Shown here: piece after piece, positions 33,230-45,173 of the stretch | Layout: every line of letters starts with the position of its first letter | Numbering within the stretch: the first letter of the stretch is position 1 | Assembly: GCA_023078555.1 (NCBI GenBank) | Contig: CM041197.1 | Span: 1,956,501-2,020,500, forward strand | DNA from: Ulva prolifera | Taxonomy: Eukaryota > Chlorophyta > Ulvophyceae > Ulvales > Ulvaceae | Direction: 5' to 3' | Length of the DNA stretch: 64,000 bases | Program-made: the position numbers and the translations under genes | Notes under the pieces: generated by a model | What the model saw: the letters and a program-made list of their open reading frames with translations, nothing else | Told to the model about the DNA's origin: nothing | Databases searched by the model: none

Positions 33230-35670
33230 TACGCGATGGATGGCGCATTCTGCTGTGTGCATCTGAAGAATTCCACTGGATGTCCGGTGACAGCTGCAGC
33301 CAGCACAAAGAGTGCAGGTGCTCCATACTCCTGCATCGCTGCGCTTCTGCAAGGCTACTTCTGTCAGGTCTGCTTTTGGAGTGAGTTTTATTGCATGCAC
33401 CCAGACAGAAACACGAACAAAACAAAGAAGAGGTGATTCATACGCACCCATACCACATGTCAATAATGTGTTTGCCTTCAGGGCGTTCCAAAACGCAGAT
33501 GAGGTTAGGATATGGCTGAGTCAGGGCATTCAGGAGTGTTCTTGCACATACATTGTCCTGTTGCCCGGCTCTGATGGGTGAGAAAGGTATCCTATTGTTC
33601 ACTTCGCCCGGTTTACATCCAGAAGGTAGGCCGTGGCTCAAAGGTCGTCCCGATGCCATAGGCGTACGGGTCTTCAGCGGTGATGCCGAGTACAGCTGGC
33701 GCCTACATGCGTGCACCTCACCTGTCACACATGCTGACCCCTATAGGGTTGCATAAAGTCTGCCAAAGCACCACTTGCAAACTCCGGTTTGCACACAGAC
33801 GCTCAAAGCAATGGAGATGGTGTCCTGGGTGTAATTCTGAAATTGCTGGCAGGACGCAGCCCAGCAGACACAATGCCGCTGACATTCTCACCATAAGTGG
33901 AAACGTTCGGTTAACACCTGTGGGCTGGCAGAGGTGGAGGAGTGCGCTGCTCATGCGCTTCAATGACATCTTGCTGGTTCAGATTATGTGATGCTTGAAG
34001 CTGACCAGCAGCCAGGTGCTGATCTTCCATGTGCTGCGGTGGGTCATTTATACATGCAAGACTGTTGCATGCATGAGCGCTGGGTCTTGCACCAAGTGCC
34101 GGTGGCTGCGGTGCAGCTACATCGAGGAGTGCATCAATGTCCTCAAGGACTACATCATTAGTACCAGGAGTGCCAGGTCGACAGGCTTGAAGCATGATGA
34201 CTGGAACAAGGTGCTGGAACCCGCCATCATCCAATTCCTCCTTGTGGCATTGAAAAGATCCTTGCGCTTCCAGGCATGAATATCGGAGATGGGAATGCAC
34301 GGCCGCAGCTGTCTCAGCGGCACTGCTTAATATCATAACAGGAACGTTTCGATGCTTCACCAGCTGGCTGGCATGGGGATGCCTCAAGACATCGACAACT
34401 GCATCAGCGACGACCTGAACATATGCGCCATCGTACGGTAACCACATTGAGCGCCTCTCTGCCCACAATGCTGACTTCTCGACCACTGTCTTTTGCTGCA
34501 CTGCAATGTGAGGCTGCTTTGTTGTACCTGGCTGCATGGCAATGCCAGGATGTCTTGCACCAGGCCTTACAGCATCCCCACTTTCAGGGACAGATACACG
34601 ACGCCCATATCGTGCTTCCGTCTGCGACCGCCTCTCCTGTGGTGGTGAAACACAACGTGGCTGCACAGCGTCATGAGGCAGGGTCTTTGTGGCGCTTGGC
34701 CCTGCATGCTGGCGTGTGTATGAAAGCACCCCCCACATACGTAGGTGGTCACTGTGATGGACCTGCAGGATCACATGTCTTGATGCGGCCCGAATATATA
34801 CCTGCTTTGTGTGAGCCCACGGTGTGCCGCACTCGTCGAAAACGATGGGAGCCAATGACGTGGTCATCAGACCTAACTGTATTCAAATCCCGCCGTCACG
34901 AGATTGCGGAACTTGAAAACTGTGCGAGTTTCAAGACGGTGAAGATTTCATATCGACAAAAGCACGTACCAGGTAAATGGGTTTCAAGTCGATGTCCAGG
35001 TTTCTTCCGCTTGGCTGTGGCATCGATGTGTGGCTCTGCGTGTACTCCTGATCAGCAGAACTGCTGTAACTCAGAACATGGGTGTATGATGATGCTCAAC
35101 ATCTCCGAATGGGCATAACCAGCGGTCTCAACACTCACTACTACTAAATGTTGTGAAGCTGGTGCACAGGCCTGGATGGATAGTGTTATTGCACTGCAGG
35201 AACACACCTGTGCCAAGGCGTTGTGTCCTGGCCACAGATTCTCCCACAGTCTCAAGTACAGATCGATGTTGGAGGCAGTCCCTAGGCTGGGATGCTTCCA
35301 GGCCACTGTGTCCAGGACTGTCGTCGAGAGTTTGCGCGGCACGTTGGGATGGCTGTCCTGCCCAGCGCAACTCAGTAATACACAGCAATGAAACATCATA
35401 GCCCTGTAGCTTGGCATAGGCAGATTTTTCTCGATCTAGCGCACCAGCCACTGCCGCTTCAGTGCCTTTCAGACTGCTGCAAATGTCATGTTCTGACTCA
35501 GCGTCGCTTTCTGAACTGCTTGTTGGTTCATCGTTTACCCCTGTAACAAAAGTAGCGCCGCCATCGGGATGAGCACGACTCCTTGTTCTCGTGTCTGTCA
35601 ATTCGTTCTCGCGTAGTCCACGCAGCTCGCGGAACTTCGCCGGCATGACGCCCCAATATTGTGCTCGCAA
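33230..35670 (-). CDS. Unrecognised multi-exon minus-strand gene
   Basis: Coding-like stretches on the minus strand are 35670-35403 (MPAKFRELRGLRENELTD, then an acidic Ser-rich segment), about 34510-33960 (MWLPYDGAYVQVVADAVVDVLRHP and VPVMILSSAAETAAAVHS), about 33640-33480 (QQDNVCARTLLNALTQPYPNLI) and 33334-33233, which ends GHPVEFFRCTQQNAPSIA and a stop. The pieces read like a soluble protein with hydrophobic strands, but I know no family with this pattern. Exon joins are unproven, so the extent is approximate. A start near 35640 is favoured because the residues after it look coding and the LINE cluster begins just upstream. Confidence 0.4.
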
Positions 35671-35847
35671 GCGCAGTCAAAAACACGTATTAACGTCATA
35701 ATATAGGACGGCACTGACGTCAACATGGGACGGCACTGACGTCAACTGAACCACCTTCCAAATCAGGAGGGGGCCTCGACGGTGACGCGAGATACCATGT
35801 ACGGGGACACCTCTGGCCACGCATGGCGCAAGTGGGTCGCGACTCGC

Positions 35848-38060
35848 GATTGTATGTATGTAGTTACAAAGGACAGAGGCCGGGCAGCGAGCCGTTGCCA
35901 GGAATACACACGCAAATCCACTCACGCAGTCATGGCACTAGGCCGGGCACGAGCACGTACCACAGCTCGGCCGGTGATGCCAGCCAAAGATTGAAGCCCC
36001 GCACGGAGCACAAGAGCATTCCCCTTGCACAACGCCACACTCAACCGGCGCAGAGCATTCGTCACAAACAAAGCACGGTTCACCTTACCACACCGAGACG
36101 CAACCTCCGCCAGCCGATTCAAGTGATTCATGGCAGGCCGCCCCAAGCGACCATGCGTCTCATGCGACAACGGCACGAAACTATACGCATCAGGGTCGTA
36201 CAAACGATAAGCAGTGCGTTTCTGCACGTCTCGCGTCTCCGCAGCACCCCCGTCCTCGCGGGCCGCACGGCCGCAATAGGAACCAGCACAGGGGTTCACA
36301 ACCGACACATCTCCTATGCACAAAGGGTCGCCCGGCGGCATAAACATGATGTCCCCCAGTTTCTCCTGGGCCACTGCCCTGAACACCTCATCCAGCGCCG
36401 TTGCCTGCGCGGCAGCGGCCTGCTCCCCAGGCCCCGCTGGATCCTGACCACCCGGCGCCGCCGCCGCCGCCAGGGCCGCAGCCTGCGCTGCGTCTGGCGC
36501 GTGGCGCCCCATGTGGGCGCTGTGTCCAGCATCGGCGTCGGCGGCCGGAGCAGGCGTAGGTGCCGGCGCCTCGTCCGCGCGCGCGGTCGGCGGCGGCGGC
36601 GGGGCTGCAGGCATCGGCGCCGCGGGCAAGGCTGCCCCACGCGAAGGGCCCGCGACCTGGGAGGCGGGCTGGGGCGGAGCAGGGGGGGGCGGGCCCAACG
36701 GGCCAGCATGGATCTGCCTCGATGCGGCCGCGAGCCGCGCGCGGACGAACGGCGCTGTGCGCGGGATGCGCGTGGATGCCACACACGCGTGGGACCCGAT
36801 CTCGCGCCATTGTTTTTCAACGATATTGTGGCGCGAAGTCCAGGTCCCCGCATTGTGTGTGCAATTCATCGCGTGATCGAGATCATGCGGCTGTATGAGA
36901 GTGCCACATTCGCAGCGCGAGCCGACCGCATTGGGAGGGGCTGGGGACATGCCCAGGAGATACCTGATGCACAGCATGAACTCAATGTCAGTCATGCGCA
37001 GCGCCTGGGAGAGCGGCAGGGTGCTCAACCAAAGGGTGGCTGCACGGCAAGCACAGCTGCGAAGCCGTGCCAAGTTGCATGCACCCTCGAGCGTGGCGAC
37101 GTCATGGCTGGCAAGCAGAGCTGCCCGGCGGCGCAGGGCAACCAACTTTGTGATACGCTGCTGCATACCAGGTAACACCTTGGCGATGGTGTCGCCGCTC
37201 GCCGGCCCGGGCAGCTCCGGATGGAGCTGCTGAGCGACGTTGAGGGCCTGCCAGGTTTCCTGCAATTGTTGCCCGTGCGGCCCCCGGTACGGCTGCATGC
37301 ACTCGGGGCCTCCTGCGAACGCCTTTTGGCTCACCGCCGCCGCAGCGAGGTACGCTCCGTCCGCGACCTCCTGCGGCGTGGACGTGACGCCCAGGCCTCC
37401 GAGGCGCGCTGGAAGGACGGCTTGTGCGGCCGCACGAGTGTCGTCCCGCGGGACGCGCATGATTTCATTCACCGCAGCCAGGACGGACGCCTCCGTCCGG
37501 CGCATGTGATCGGAAATGTGCGCCCACGGCACCGCCCTGGCGTAGTGCAGCATACGGCGTTGGCAGGACATCGTGAGCAGCAAGAACTGGTCTTGCGCTT
37601 TCAGGGGCAAGCGCATCATCTTTTCGATGGTGGCGCACACCTTGTCGGCCGTCGCTTCCGCGTGCGCCGACTCGAACGCCGGGGTGCCGATGGGCGTGCC
37701 GGTGATGACGGTGCCCTCCGTGGCATGCGTTATGCCGAGCGCGGCCGCGACGGATCCCGCATGCTGGGGGTCGCGCGAGTAGGCCGTGCACTTGTGCAGC
37801 TGGGGCTCCAGCCCGAGGGGCTCTGCTGCCGAGACCAGCGCACGGAATGCGGCGGCGGCGTCCACGCGCTGCCCGGCGATGGTGCAGTCGTCATGATACG
37901 CCATGAGGGCGGCCGTGACCTCCCTCCCGGGTGGCTGGTGCTGGGCCTGCACTGCCTGGAGGGGGCCCTGGAGGGCCAGGGCGAAGAGCAGCGGGCTGAT
38001 GGGGTCGCCTTGACGCACGCCGCGCTGCGACGTGATTGCAGCGGTGCCGGGCGGTGCGCC
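35848..38060 (-). mobile_element. LINE retrotransposon with restriction-like endonuclease, 5'-truncated
   Basis: A 698-residue open frame (38018-35922) starts inside the reverse transcriptase: GVRQGDPISPLLFALAL, then the catalytic AYHDD box. The earlier palm motif with the first Asp is missing, so the copy is 5'-truncated. Downstream come a thumb region, a Cys/His motif (CECGTLIQPHDLDHAMNC), a Pro/Ala-rich spacer of about 110 residues, and a C-terminal restriction-like endonuclease pattern (GDPLCIGDVSVVNP, K-x-x-Y, then GRPAMNHLNRLAEVA). C-terminal endonucleases of this type mark the early LINE branches (R2/R4/NeSL-like and Dualen of green algae) that tend to be sequence-specific. The 3' end carries a GTAT-rich tail on the plus strand at 35848-35862. 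The frame is open to its stop, which suggests recent insertion. Confidence 0.85.
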
Positions 38061-38162
38061 GATTGTATGTATGTATGTAGTTACAAAGGACAGAGGCCGG
38101 GCAGCGAGCCGTTGCTAGGAATACACACGCAAATCCACTCACGCAATCATGGCACTAGGCCG
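38061..38162 (-). repeat. Second LINE 3' end, about 100 bases
   Basis: The sequence repeats the tail and 3' untranslated region of the main LINE (compare 35848-35947) with two or three changes. It abuts the truncated 5' end of the main copy, so two insertions happened head to tail at the same spot. Confidence 0.9.
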
Positions 38163-38231
38163 TATGTAGTTACAAAGGACAGAGGCCGTATGTATGTATG
38201 CATGATTACATACGGCATGATTACATATGCC
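38163..38231 (-). repeat. Fragment of a third LINE tail plus GTAT/ATGATTACATA repeats
   Basis: Bases 38163-38188 repeat TATGTAGTTACAAAGGACAG and a few following bases of the LINE end; 38189-38231 hold GTAT units and two copies of ATGATTACATA. Confidence 0.75.
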
Positions 38232-38401
38232 GATTGTATGTATGTAGTTACAAAGGACAGAGGCCGGGCAGCGAGCCGTTGCCAGGAATACACACGCAAA
38301 TCCACTCACGCAGTCATGGCACTAGGCCGGGCACGAGCACGTACCACAGCTCGGCCGGTGATGCCAGCCGATTGTATGTATGTATGCATGATTACATAGC
38401 C
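38232..38401 (-). repeat. Fourth LINE 3' end with target-like repeat
   Basis: Bases 38232-38369 match 35848-35985 almost perfectly, including the last codons of the LINE ORF. Then 38370-38401 reads GATTGTATGTATGTATGCAT and a further ATGATTACATA, which looks like the original target or an old tail. Confidence 0.88.
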
Positions 38402-41400
38402 GTATCCATTTGGACATTGACAACTCCGAAATCCGGGACCGAAAGAGGCATCCAAGCAACATGCTGCCGCAAACGCTGACTTGCGCCACAGAATGCAACA
38501 ACACGAGCCAATTCACCGAGAGGGGACGGGCGATTTGCAACACCCGACACCCCAGCATCACCACCAACACCATCAACACCGACAATAAGCACAACCGCTA
38601 CATCAGACCACGAAACACCAGAGGCACTGTCATAAGGACCTGGCCGTGCGAGCAACTGCCGCACCAAAACCGCAACGGCGGATTGTGACTGGCCGTGCTG
38701 TTAGGCGCCTACGGCCGCACACATTGTGCTACAAACCGCAATTCCAGTCACATTCTTCGCGTTCCAGATTCGGAATTATGAAGTAGAAGAGCTGAAATAG
38801 GTGGTGCGATCCATCGTTACTATATTCCGACACCTCCTTCAGCCAACCCGACACTGGGAACTTTCAGCAGCTTGCTCGAAGCCAGATGCTGTGGACATGC
38901 AAATGCGCGGGAAACATATCACAGGCCGGGTAGGCATTCAGGTTCTGGACGAATTTGCTCGCATGCACTGTCACCTCAACCATCCATCCGATGCGCAATT
39001 AAGAAGGAGCGTACAACAGCGGTGCAAAATGAATGACGCCATGTTACAGATAACTCAACCACTTGAGTACAGAGCAGCGTTCTCAATCGATAAACCTAAC
39101 CATGCACAGCATTCACCGTGGTTGAAGAAGAGCACAGGGCCGGACTGAAGTGGGCCATCCTTGATCAGCAATCATGAGCTCTGCAAGGAAAGGATTGTGT
39201 CAACGCAAGTAACACCTCAACAATACAGCAGTGTTTTGGTGACCAAGTCGATATCGCATATTGCTCTGCAGAGCACACTGACACACGGCAGACGACACCT
39301 AATGCTACCAGCTCAGGCACGCACCGCTTTTACAACCGTGTAAGCCGGGACTTCTGGGATGGCTGGGTGTGTTGAGCAAGGTCCATGGCGCCTGTCAGAT
39401 GGATTCTTCTTCTGCAAATGGACATTCAACATGAAGCGCGGCACATGACAGATGCCCTCCGTCCTTTAACATAGTACAGTTCCTGTGGCGCAGCCAAGAA
39501 AGACTACAGACGCTGTTTACAAAGTTATAGCTGAAGCGGCAGGTTTGGCGGTACAGTATACGCCGCAGTTATCACTCCCTCCTAGCTGCCCCCACAGTGA
39601 CGTCAAGGGCTCCATTCTCCAGTAATGACGAGTATTGCTGAGTTACGCGGGATTTAACATTTAAATTGGGCTGGGACGTGGGCGGAAGGGCGCGCCTTGG
39701 GGCGGTTCTTCCGTGCTTTCAATGCTCCTTTATGCCGTGGTGTCGACGCTGCAACTGGCTGTACTGTCAACACCCTGCTAGCAGGCCTCAATAGCGGAGC
39801 TTGGCAAAACATAGGTATAATCGGCTATGGAAGGTTTGCGCGCGAGATGCAGGCGTCAAGATCGCAGTAGACGTGCGTCGAAGACTAAGTTGAAGCACGG
39901 ATGAATTCTGGCATCTTCATGTATTAAATTGAGCACAAGGGTCTTGCAGCTCAAAAGCCCAGCCAGAGCAGGTCTCTGCTGCGGCTAGGAGTGCAAAGCA
40001 CAGCCGCACGATCATGTACCGCGACATCTCGGTGCTGTTCCTGCAGCTGCAGCATGCAGTCGACTGCACTCGCCAAGGAGGTTCAGCCAACACGATGATT
40101 GCCAACACTACGGAATTTTCGTATACCCCTTCGTCTTCTCTGAGGTCTGAGGCACCACTGCGGCTGTATAATACAGTGTCCCAAAGCCACCCGCAGTCAG
40201 TGCCACCCGCAGGCAACGGCCCTCTGGATTGCAAACACATTCATGGTCAGCATAGCTCATTCGACTGAGTCCGGGAGAGGCTGCCTTTCCAGTCAACAAT
40301 ACTAGCACCTCGTTGGCTTGTGTGGTACTTGTAGGAGTTGCACGTTCAATTTGTTTGGCTGGCGGGGTTCATGTGTAGTGCAGTCCACCTCCAAAATGGT
40401 TCAATAGCCCAAATCTGACAGTGAAAAAGCGCAGATGGGTGCTGTTTTAGCACGTCCCTGGGATTCCCCGAAATATATTCCAATTAGGGTTGTGTTGTGA
40501 CGTGCTCATGCAAGCCTGAAGACCCAACATGCTGCATGTCCCACGAACGCCTGATCAGCGCTCCACATACACTCAAGTATATTTTTTTCGAATCTTAGCC
40601 TCAGTCCTTGCACATCAACTCGTACAGATGTTGTGCGGACTTAGGTGTGCCTCACCATTTTGTTCTCGGGGAATTGCTGTGCACTCAGTCTCTCTAATCA
40701 AATGCATTTTCCAGCAGCTTTTGTGCGTGCATTCCGAGACTGCGATCCAGTTGTCAACCACGCTCTCGTGAAGTGCACTGCTTGGCGGTGTGGCGAGTGG
40801 TGTCCCCAGACGCACGCGAAATTCCCCCATATTATTCGTACCCGCACGGTGTGCCCTCGCCACCCGCGCTGGCTTGGGTTCTTGACGGAAGTCAGCGACA
40901 CGAGCAGTAAAGCAGCAGCAGAAACACGGGAATCCTTCGTTTGTCAGAAATGAAAGTCAAGACCGCCTTTGTGGCCGGAATGCGTATAGATATTATGGCG
41001 CTTCCGACTACATCCGCGTTGCCGGAGCTGTCCATTGCGGTAGACATTCGAGACTCGCGACTGGAACATCAACGATGTGATGAGTGTATTTGTTTTGATA
41101 TTTAAAGCTGGACTCTTGATTCGCGCAGGGATACCATTGCTGCGTGTCTTCGTTGTGAGGATGGCAGCAATGTCCTTGAAAATCCCAAGCACGCTGAGGA
41201 TCAGCGGGGCAAATGTAGGCTATGCAAGCACAATCAGAAACTGGCAAGAACACCGCGTTGAGTCTCACGTATCTGTGCACGTATCTGTGCCGGGCTATTT
41301 GGTGCGTACTGGGTGCCGCAAAAACATAGCGGTTGCCGCGATCGACATTCTGCAATGATCACCCGGACGTTTCGCATCCAGACCTGGGCAAGATATCGGC

Positions 41401-41446
41401 AAGGCCTATCCCGAACTATTTGTGCTCCCGCTTGAACAATGCTTGA
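38402..41446. other. Three kilobases without a supported gene
   Basis: Short open frames on both strands (for example plus 38801-39148, plus 40645-40953 and plus 41077-41358) have no domain I recognise and no convincing splice pattern. The region between 39540 and 39900 is GC-rich. It may hold exons of the gene suggested at 41447-42239, or nothing. Confidence 0.35.
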
Positions 41447-42239
41447 GTGTACTGCTTGATTTTGCTCAGCTGCGGTAACGCATTCCGTGGCGTGCGGGGA
41501 ACTCACGGTTTGAACGCGACGCCTGAAAAGCTACTTTATGCAGTAAGATCCACCTGCAGCCGCAAGGCAGCCTTGACTGCGGCGTCACAACCGATGAATT
41601 TCGACAACGTGATCGTGTCAGCCGCACTTGAGCTGCTGTCGTGACAACGTGTTGCTCAATACATGTGGCATGCATGGGCCACCTGCCATATGCTCAGGGA
41701 AATCAGTATGGTCACCATTACAGTGTGGCAGTCAACATTCCACTTCCCGAGGCACCAGGAATATGTGTTGGCACTTGGCTGACAGAGTTGGAGGCAGCGC
41801 AGGGCTGGCATGCCTCACCCATGGCCTTGAACAAGGGCTACCTTTGAGTGGCTGTATCTCTCTGCTGGAGCCTGCAGTGACGAAAAAGCAGTTTTTTGGG
41901 CATAGACAACGCCTAGTACCTTTTCCTTAGCGCCAGCTATTTGGGAGGACTGTTGCGGATCCAGGGAACCAAAAATTACCGCAATCCGAGAAGTATGCAC
42001 TGAGATATGGATTGTTGAGTGCACTTGGTCTTGGGCCCCATTTGGAGCTGCACCGAGAGCCCGACTACACGAGCACGCAGATCTGCGGCTGCGTCGCGAC
42101 GAGGCGCGCTACTGCGCAGATGATTAGACCTTTATCTATAGATGCTCTGCGATCAGTTTTGTCTCCTGAATTCTTGGATGTGTTACGTGCTGCATGTCCT
42201 TCCGTGACCCATGCATGTGGGGACCTTCAGTCCGGTTGA
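41447..42239 (+). CDS. Possible exons of an unrecognised plus-strand gene
   Basis: Three neighbouring plus-strand stretches read like protein: 41447-41640 (LNATPEKLLYAVRSTCSRKA, then NFDNVIVSAALELL), 41641-41847 (YGHHYSVAVNIPLPEAPGI, then WLTELEAAQGWHA) and 42012-42239 (PLSIDALRSVLSPEFLDVLR, then a stop). No family is recognised and the joins are not proven. The call rests on composition only. Confidence 0.25.
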
Positions 42240-43691
42240 GATGCACCACGTCAGCTCGACACTGAGACTCGGACGTCCACCGCTACGCCTACAAATTTCC
42301 CAGCATGGATTCTTGGCACGGCTGTCGGTATCCTCGGGGCGCTGGTAGTATAGTCTACGCCGCCGCCGGCTGTAAGGGCGTATCTCTGACGAGGCCACTG
42401 ATTCACGTGCTATGTTTTTGCGGGAGCCTGTACGCTGCAAGATGGCTGAAAGCCAGATCAAACAGCTGCTGTCAATGGTATTACTCGAGTAGGCAGGAAT
42501 GGCAGGGGCTCCGGAGTGACCTACATTGGTTGTAAGTATAGGATGCAGTGTCGGGTGGAGTTCAACCATCCCAATGACTGGTACATTTTGTTGCAATCAT
42601 GGGAAGCATGGCAGTGATCCCACACAAGCCTACAAAGGCCAGCGACGAAACCTTTATAGACTGCAAGCTAATATTATTTAAATTGTTTAGCAAAAATGTT
42701 GTGATTGTCGCTGCTGCAGCGGTCTGCTGGTGTAAGTGTTGAGGACAAGCCACTCGCAGGTACATGCTTAGCCCACCGTATATCTGCCACGAACAGTGCC
42801 ATAATCTGATGATGAGGTGGATGTAGTGTGGGAGAATACTCTCCATGATTATTTCGGCCCTGACCGAGAGGCCTGAGTTGAGCCATTTCTGCTCTGCTAT
42901 TGTTTTATTCATATTTTGAGTGCTGTCTTCTCCTTTGCAGCTTGCAGCTAGGGGGGAGGACTGATGCCATTCGCTGCAGCTGCTGCCAGGTTACCTCGTT
43001 ATCTCGAGTCCTGGAGCTCTGCGCTGCTGTGTTCCTGCTGTGCCAGCCAGCCTAGCACTGCCTGGTACTGCTACCTGAGCACGTTAGTTTAATAAGGCAA
43101 ACGCCACAGGTTGACGTCGGATTTCGACTCAGTAACTCTATTCGTTATCTCGTGTAAGCTTGACCCTTTTGATCCCTATCGCATCACTGTGTCACGCATG
43201 AGTACATCAACAAGAGTCTCGCGTAACATATATGATCATCATAATATGGCCGTCACAGACAATACCACATCTCTACAAAGCACAGTATGGTGTTTCCAAA
43301 TGTTATATAATTGGTCTTAACTTGTCTCCACTACCTTGTACAATACCAACGCGATTTGCTACCAAAGCGCAGTTGCCTCAATTGAGCTCAACTTGCCCTC
43401 CTATCTCGAGCAAGGCCAGCACCAGCAGATGGGTAAATTGGCATGTGCTCAGCTGAAGTGTGATGAAATGCTGGGTTCGTGTGAAATATGGCGCTTTCCA
43501 GTGGACTGCCAGACCAACTGGACATTTTGCCATCGCATGCTTCACTCTTGCAATTCATTGCATAGTGCCTGTTAGGGTTCATGTCCTGATGCTTCTCCTT
43601 CATTTGGGGGGAGTTGGGGTGGTCGTTTGTCTGGATCAACTGCGCCAAACTGCGAGGCTGCCACTCCACTACCACCTGCAAGCATAGCACT
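42240..43691. other. Intergenic stretch with no supported gene
   Basis: No coding pattern I can defend on either strand. The part near 43110-43320 is AT-rich. TMEM237 ends at about 43692 on the minus strand, so some of this is its 3' flank. Confidence 0.35.
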
Positions 43692-44858
43692 TCAAAAACA
43701 CACTTCTGTGTGTAAGCCAACCAGGCCAACATGTGGAACTCGCTTTTGAGCTTCGACAGGCCTTCGGGAAAGCCTGCAAAAGAATCTCACCGCAAACCAA
43801 GCTAAAATCAATGCAGCGCTTTTTACTGAGTTCAGGATTCGCCACAATTGAACCCGCTCCAAGAATTTCTGAGGCAATGGTGTTGTGTAGAAGTTGGAAT
43901 TCCTGTCCACCGCATAATCCAGCTCAGAGTCTACATCAGAGTGTGCAATATTTGCAATGAAAGCCAAGACATAGCAAGCAACAGCCACTGAGCTCCATGC
44001 AGCTGAGGTGGTGGACTCCAAGACTGCAGCAACAGAGCTGTGCCCAGAATGAGACCTGGAAAGCACGATGCTGATCCAGGATGACCTGCACTTGCACATC
44101 CACGCTGGCCAATCTTGCCTTGTGTGCCAAGTCGTGCTACGTGCCAAGTCAGAGGTTAGATAGAACCTGCTCATCGACGAAGATACTGCAACGCAGATAA
44201 GCCCCCAGTATGTGCGGTTGACTGCCAACGCAATAGGTGCGTAATATTGGAGCGCAAGATCGCTTCTCCCGATTGCCGTGTTGACGTTGAACAGATTGAG
44301 ATGGAGAATGGTCATCACAGCCATACCGCCCAGCACGCCAGACACATAGCCACCAAGGACAATTCCAAAATTACATACTGCTGCCGATGCTTGCTGTGCT
44401 GGAGACACCGCGTCTGCTGCCGGGGATGCTGGGCCAGCTAGGTTGGGCCTCATTTTCCATGGAAGAACTCTTTGCAATATCCCACTGGTAGATCTGACTT
44501 CAGTGAAGAATTCAAAAACATCTGTTCTTACCTGTGACGAAAGGACTGTCAACATGCTGGTCGATGGTCACTCCCGTCGAACATATGCACTTCGCATGTA
44601 AATGTTGACTTACATCAGTATTTGTACCTGCTGATAAATACGAGTTCGTGGAGGAGCTTTTGTCCAGCCATCCGAACACAGCATGCTTGCGTGCAAGTCA
44701 AAACCGACCTCAGCACGTGGCAGCTCATCGGGTCTCTTGGAAGGGTTGATTTGCCTATGAACCTCTTGCTCACATGTAGATGCACTGGCTGTAGACATAC
44801 TGGCATCGAGTTGCTGCGACGACTGATATAATTCAGCTGAACTGTGCACGAGCAACAA
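43692..44858 (-). CDS. TMEM237: TMEM237-like ciliary transition-zone membrane protein
   Basis: A first exon near 44858-44615 codes a polar N-terminal part (STASASTCEQEVHRQINP, later APPRTRIYQQVQIL). The main stretch (44529-43692) codes four hydrophobic segments: around FGIVLGGYVSGVLGGMAVM, YYAPIALAVNRTYWGLICVAVS, AAWSSVAVACYVLAFIANIA and ILNSVKSAALILAWFAVRFF. The pattern CNFG...GGY..GVLGG, a tandem four-helix core and the closing RVQLW..LNSV...ALILAW follow TMEM237. A likely intron of about 120 bases lies between the second and third helices (near 44165-44040). TMEM237 sits in the transition zone of cilia with RPGRIP1L and TMEM216 and is lost in lineages without cilia, so the host should be flagellated. 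It is divergent from the SWIB gene, about 300 bases apart. Confidence 0.65.
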
Positions 44859-45173
44859 GGACGTCCTTCAACATGCACAGCCCACAGATTCCACACCACG
44901 GCTTGACGTGCGGTCAGGTAGCATGCGCTGCACATCAAGTAGAGAGGTATGCACAATCGGCATCCGTAACGTGAAAATGACTACAAGGGCAAAACTTGTC
45001 GCATCTCGGAGTGGTAGTCAGCGGCACAGGGATGTGAGTTCATCCCCAATCTCCGATCACACAGTGGCTGCACTGCCTCTAGGCTGGCTGAGGTCTCACA
45101 CAAGTGGGTGTATGGAGTCGTCAGGGACAACGAGAAAGCGGGCCTTGACCTCAGTGGGAGAGAAGTTCATACG

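Noticed and set aside
33911-34867. A single 318-residue minus-strand gene
   Set aside because: Composition at its start is poor and it probably runs through introns; only the middle portion looks coding, so it was folded into the uncertain gene at 33230-35670.
38189-38231. Possible CRISPR-like or satellite repeats
   Set aside because: The short ATGATTACATA and GTAT units are irregular and tied to LINE tails; no spaced array exists.
35823-38399. Long plus-strand Arg-rich frames across the LINE (up to 450 residues)
   Set aside because: They are antisense shadows of the minus-strand LINE ORF in GC-rich sequence; motifs are on the minus strand only.
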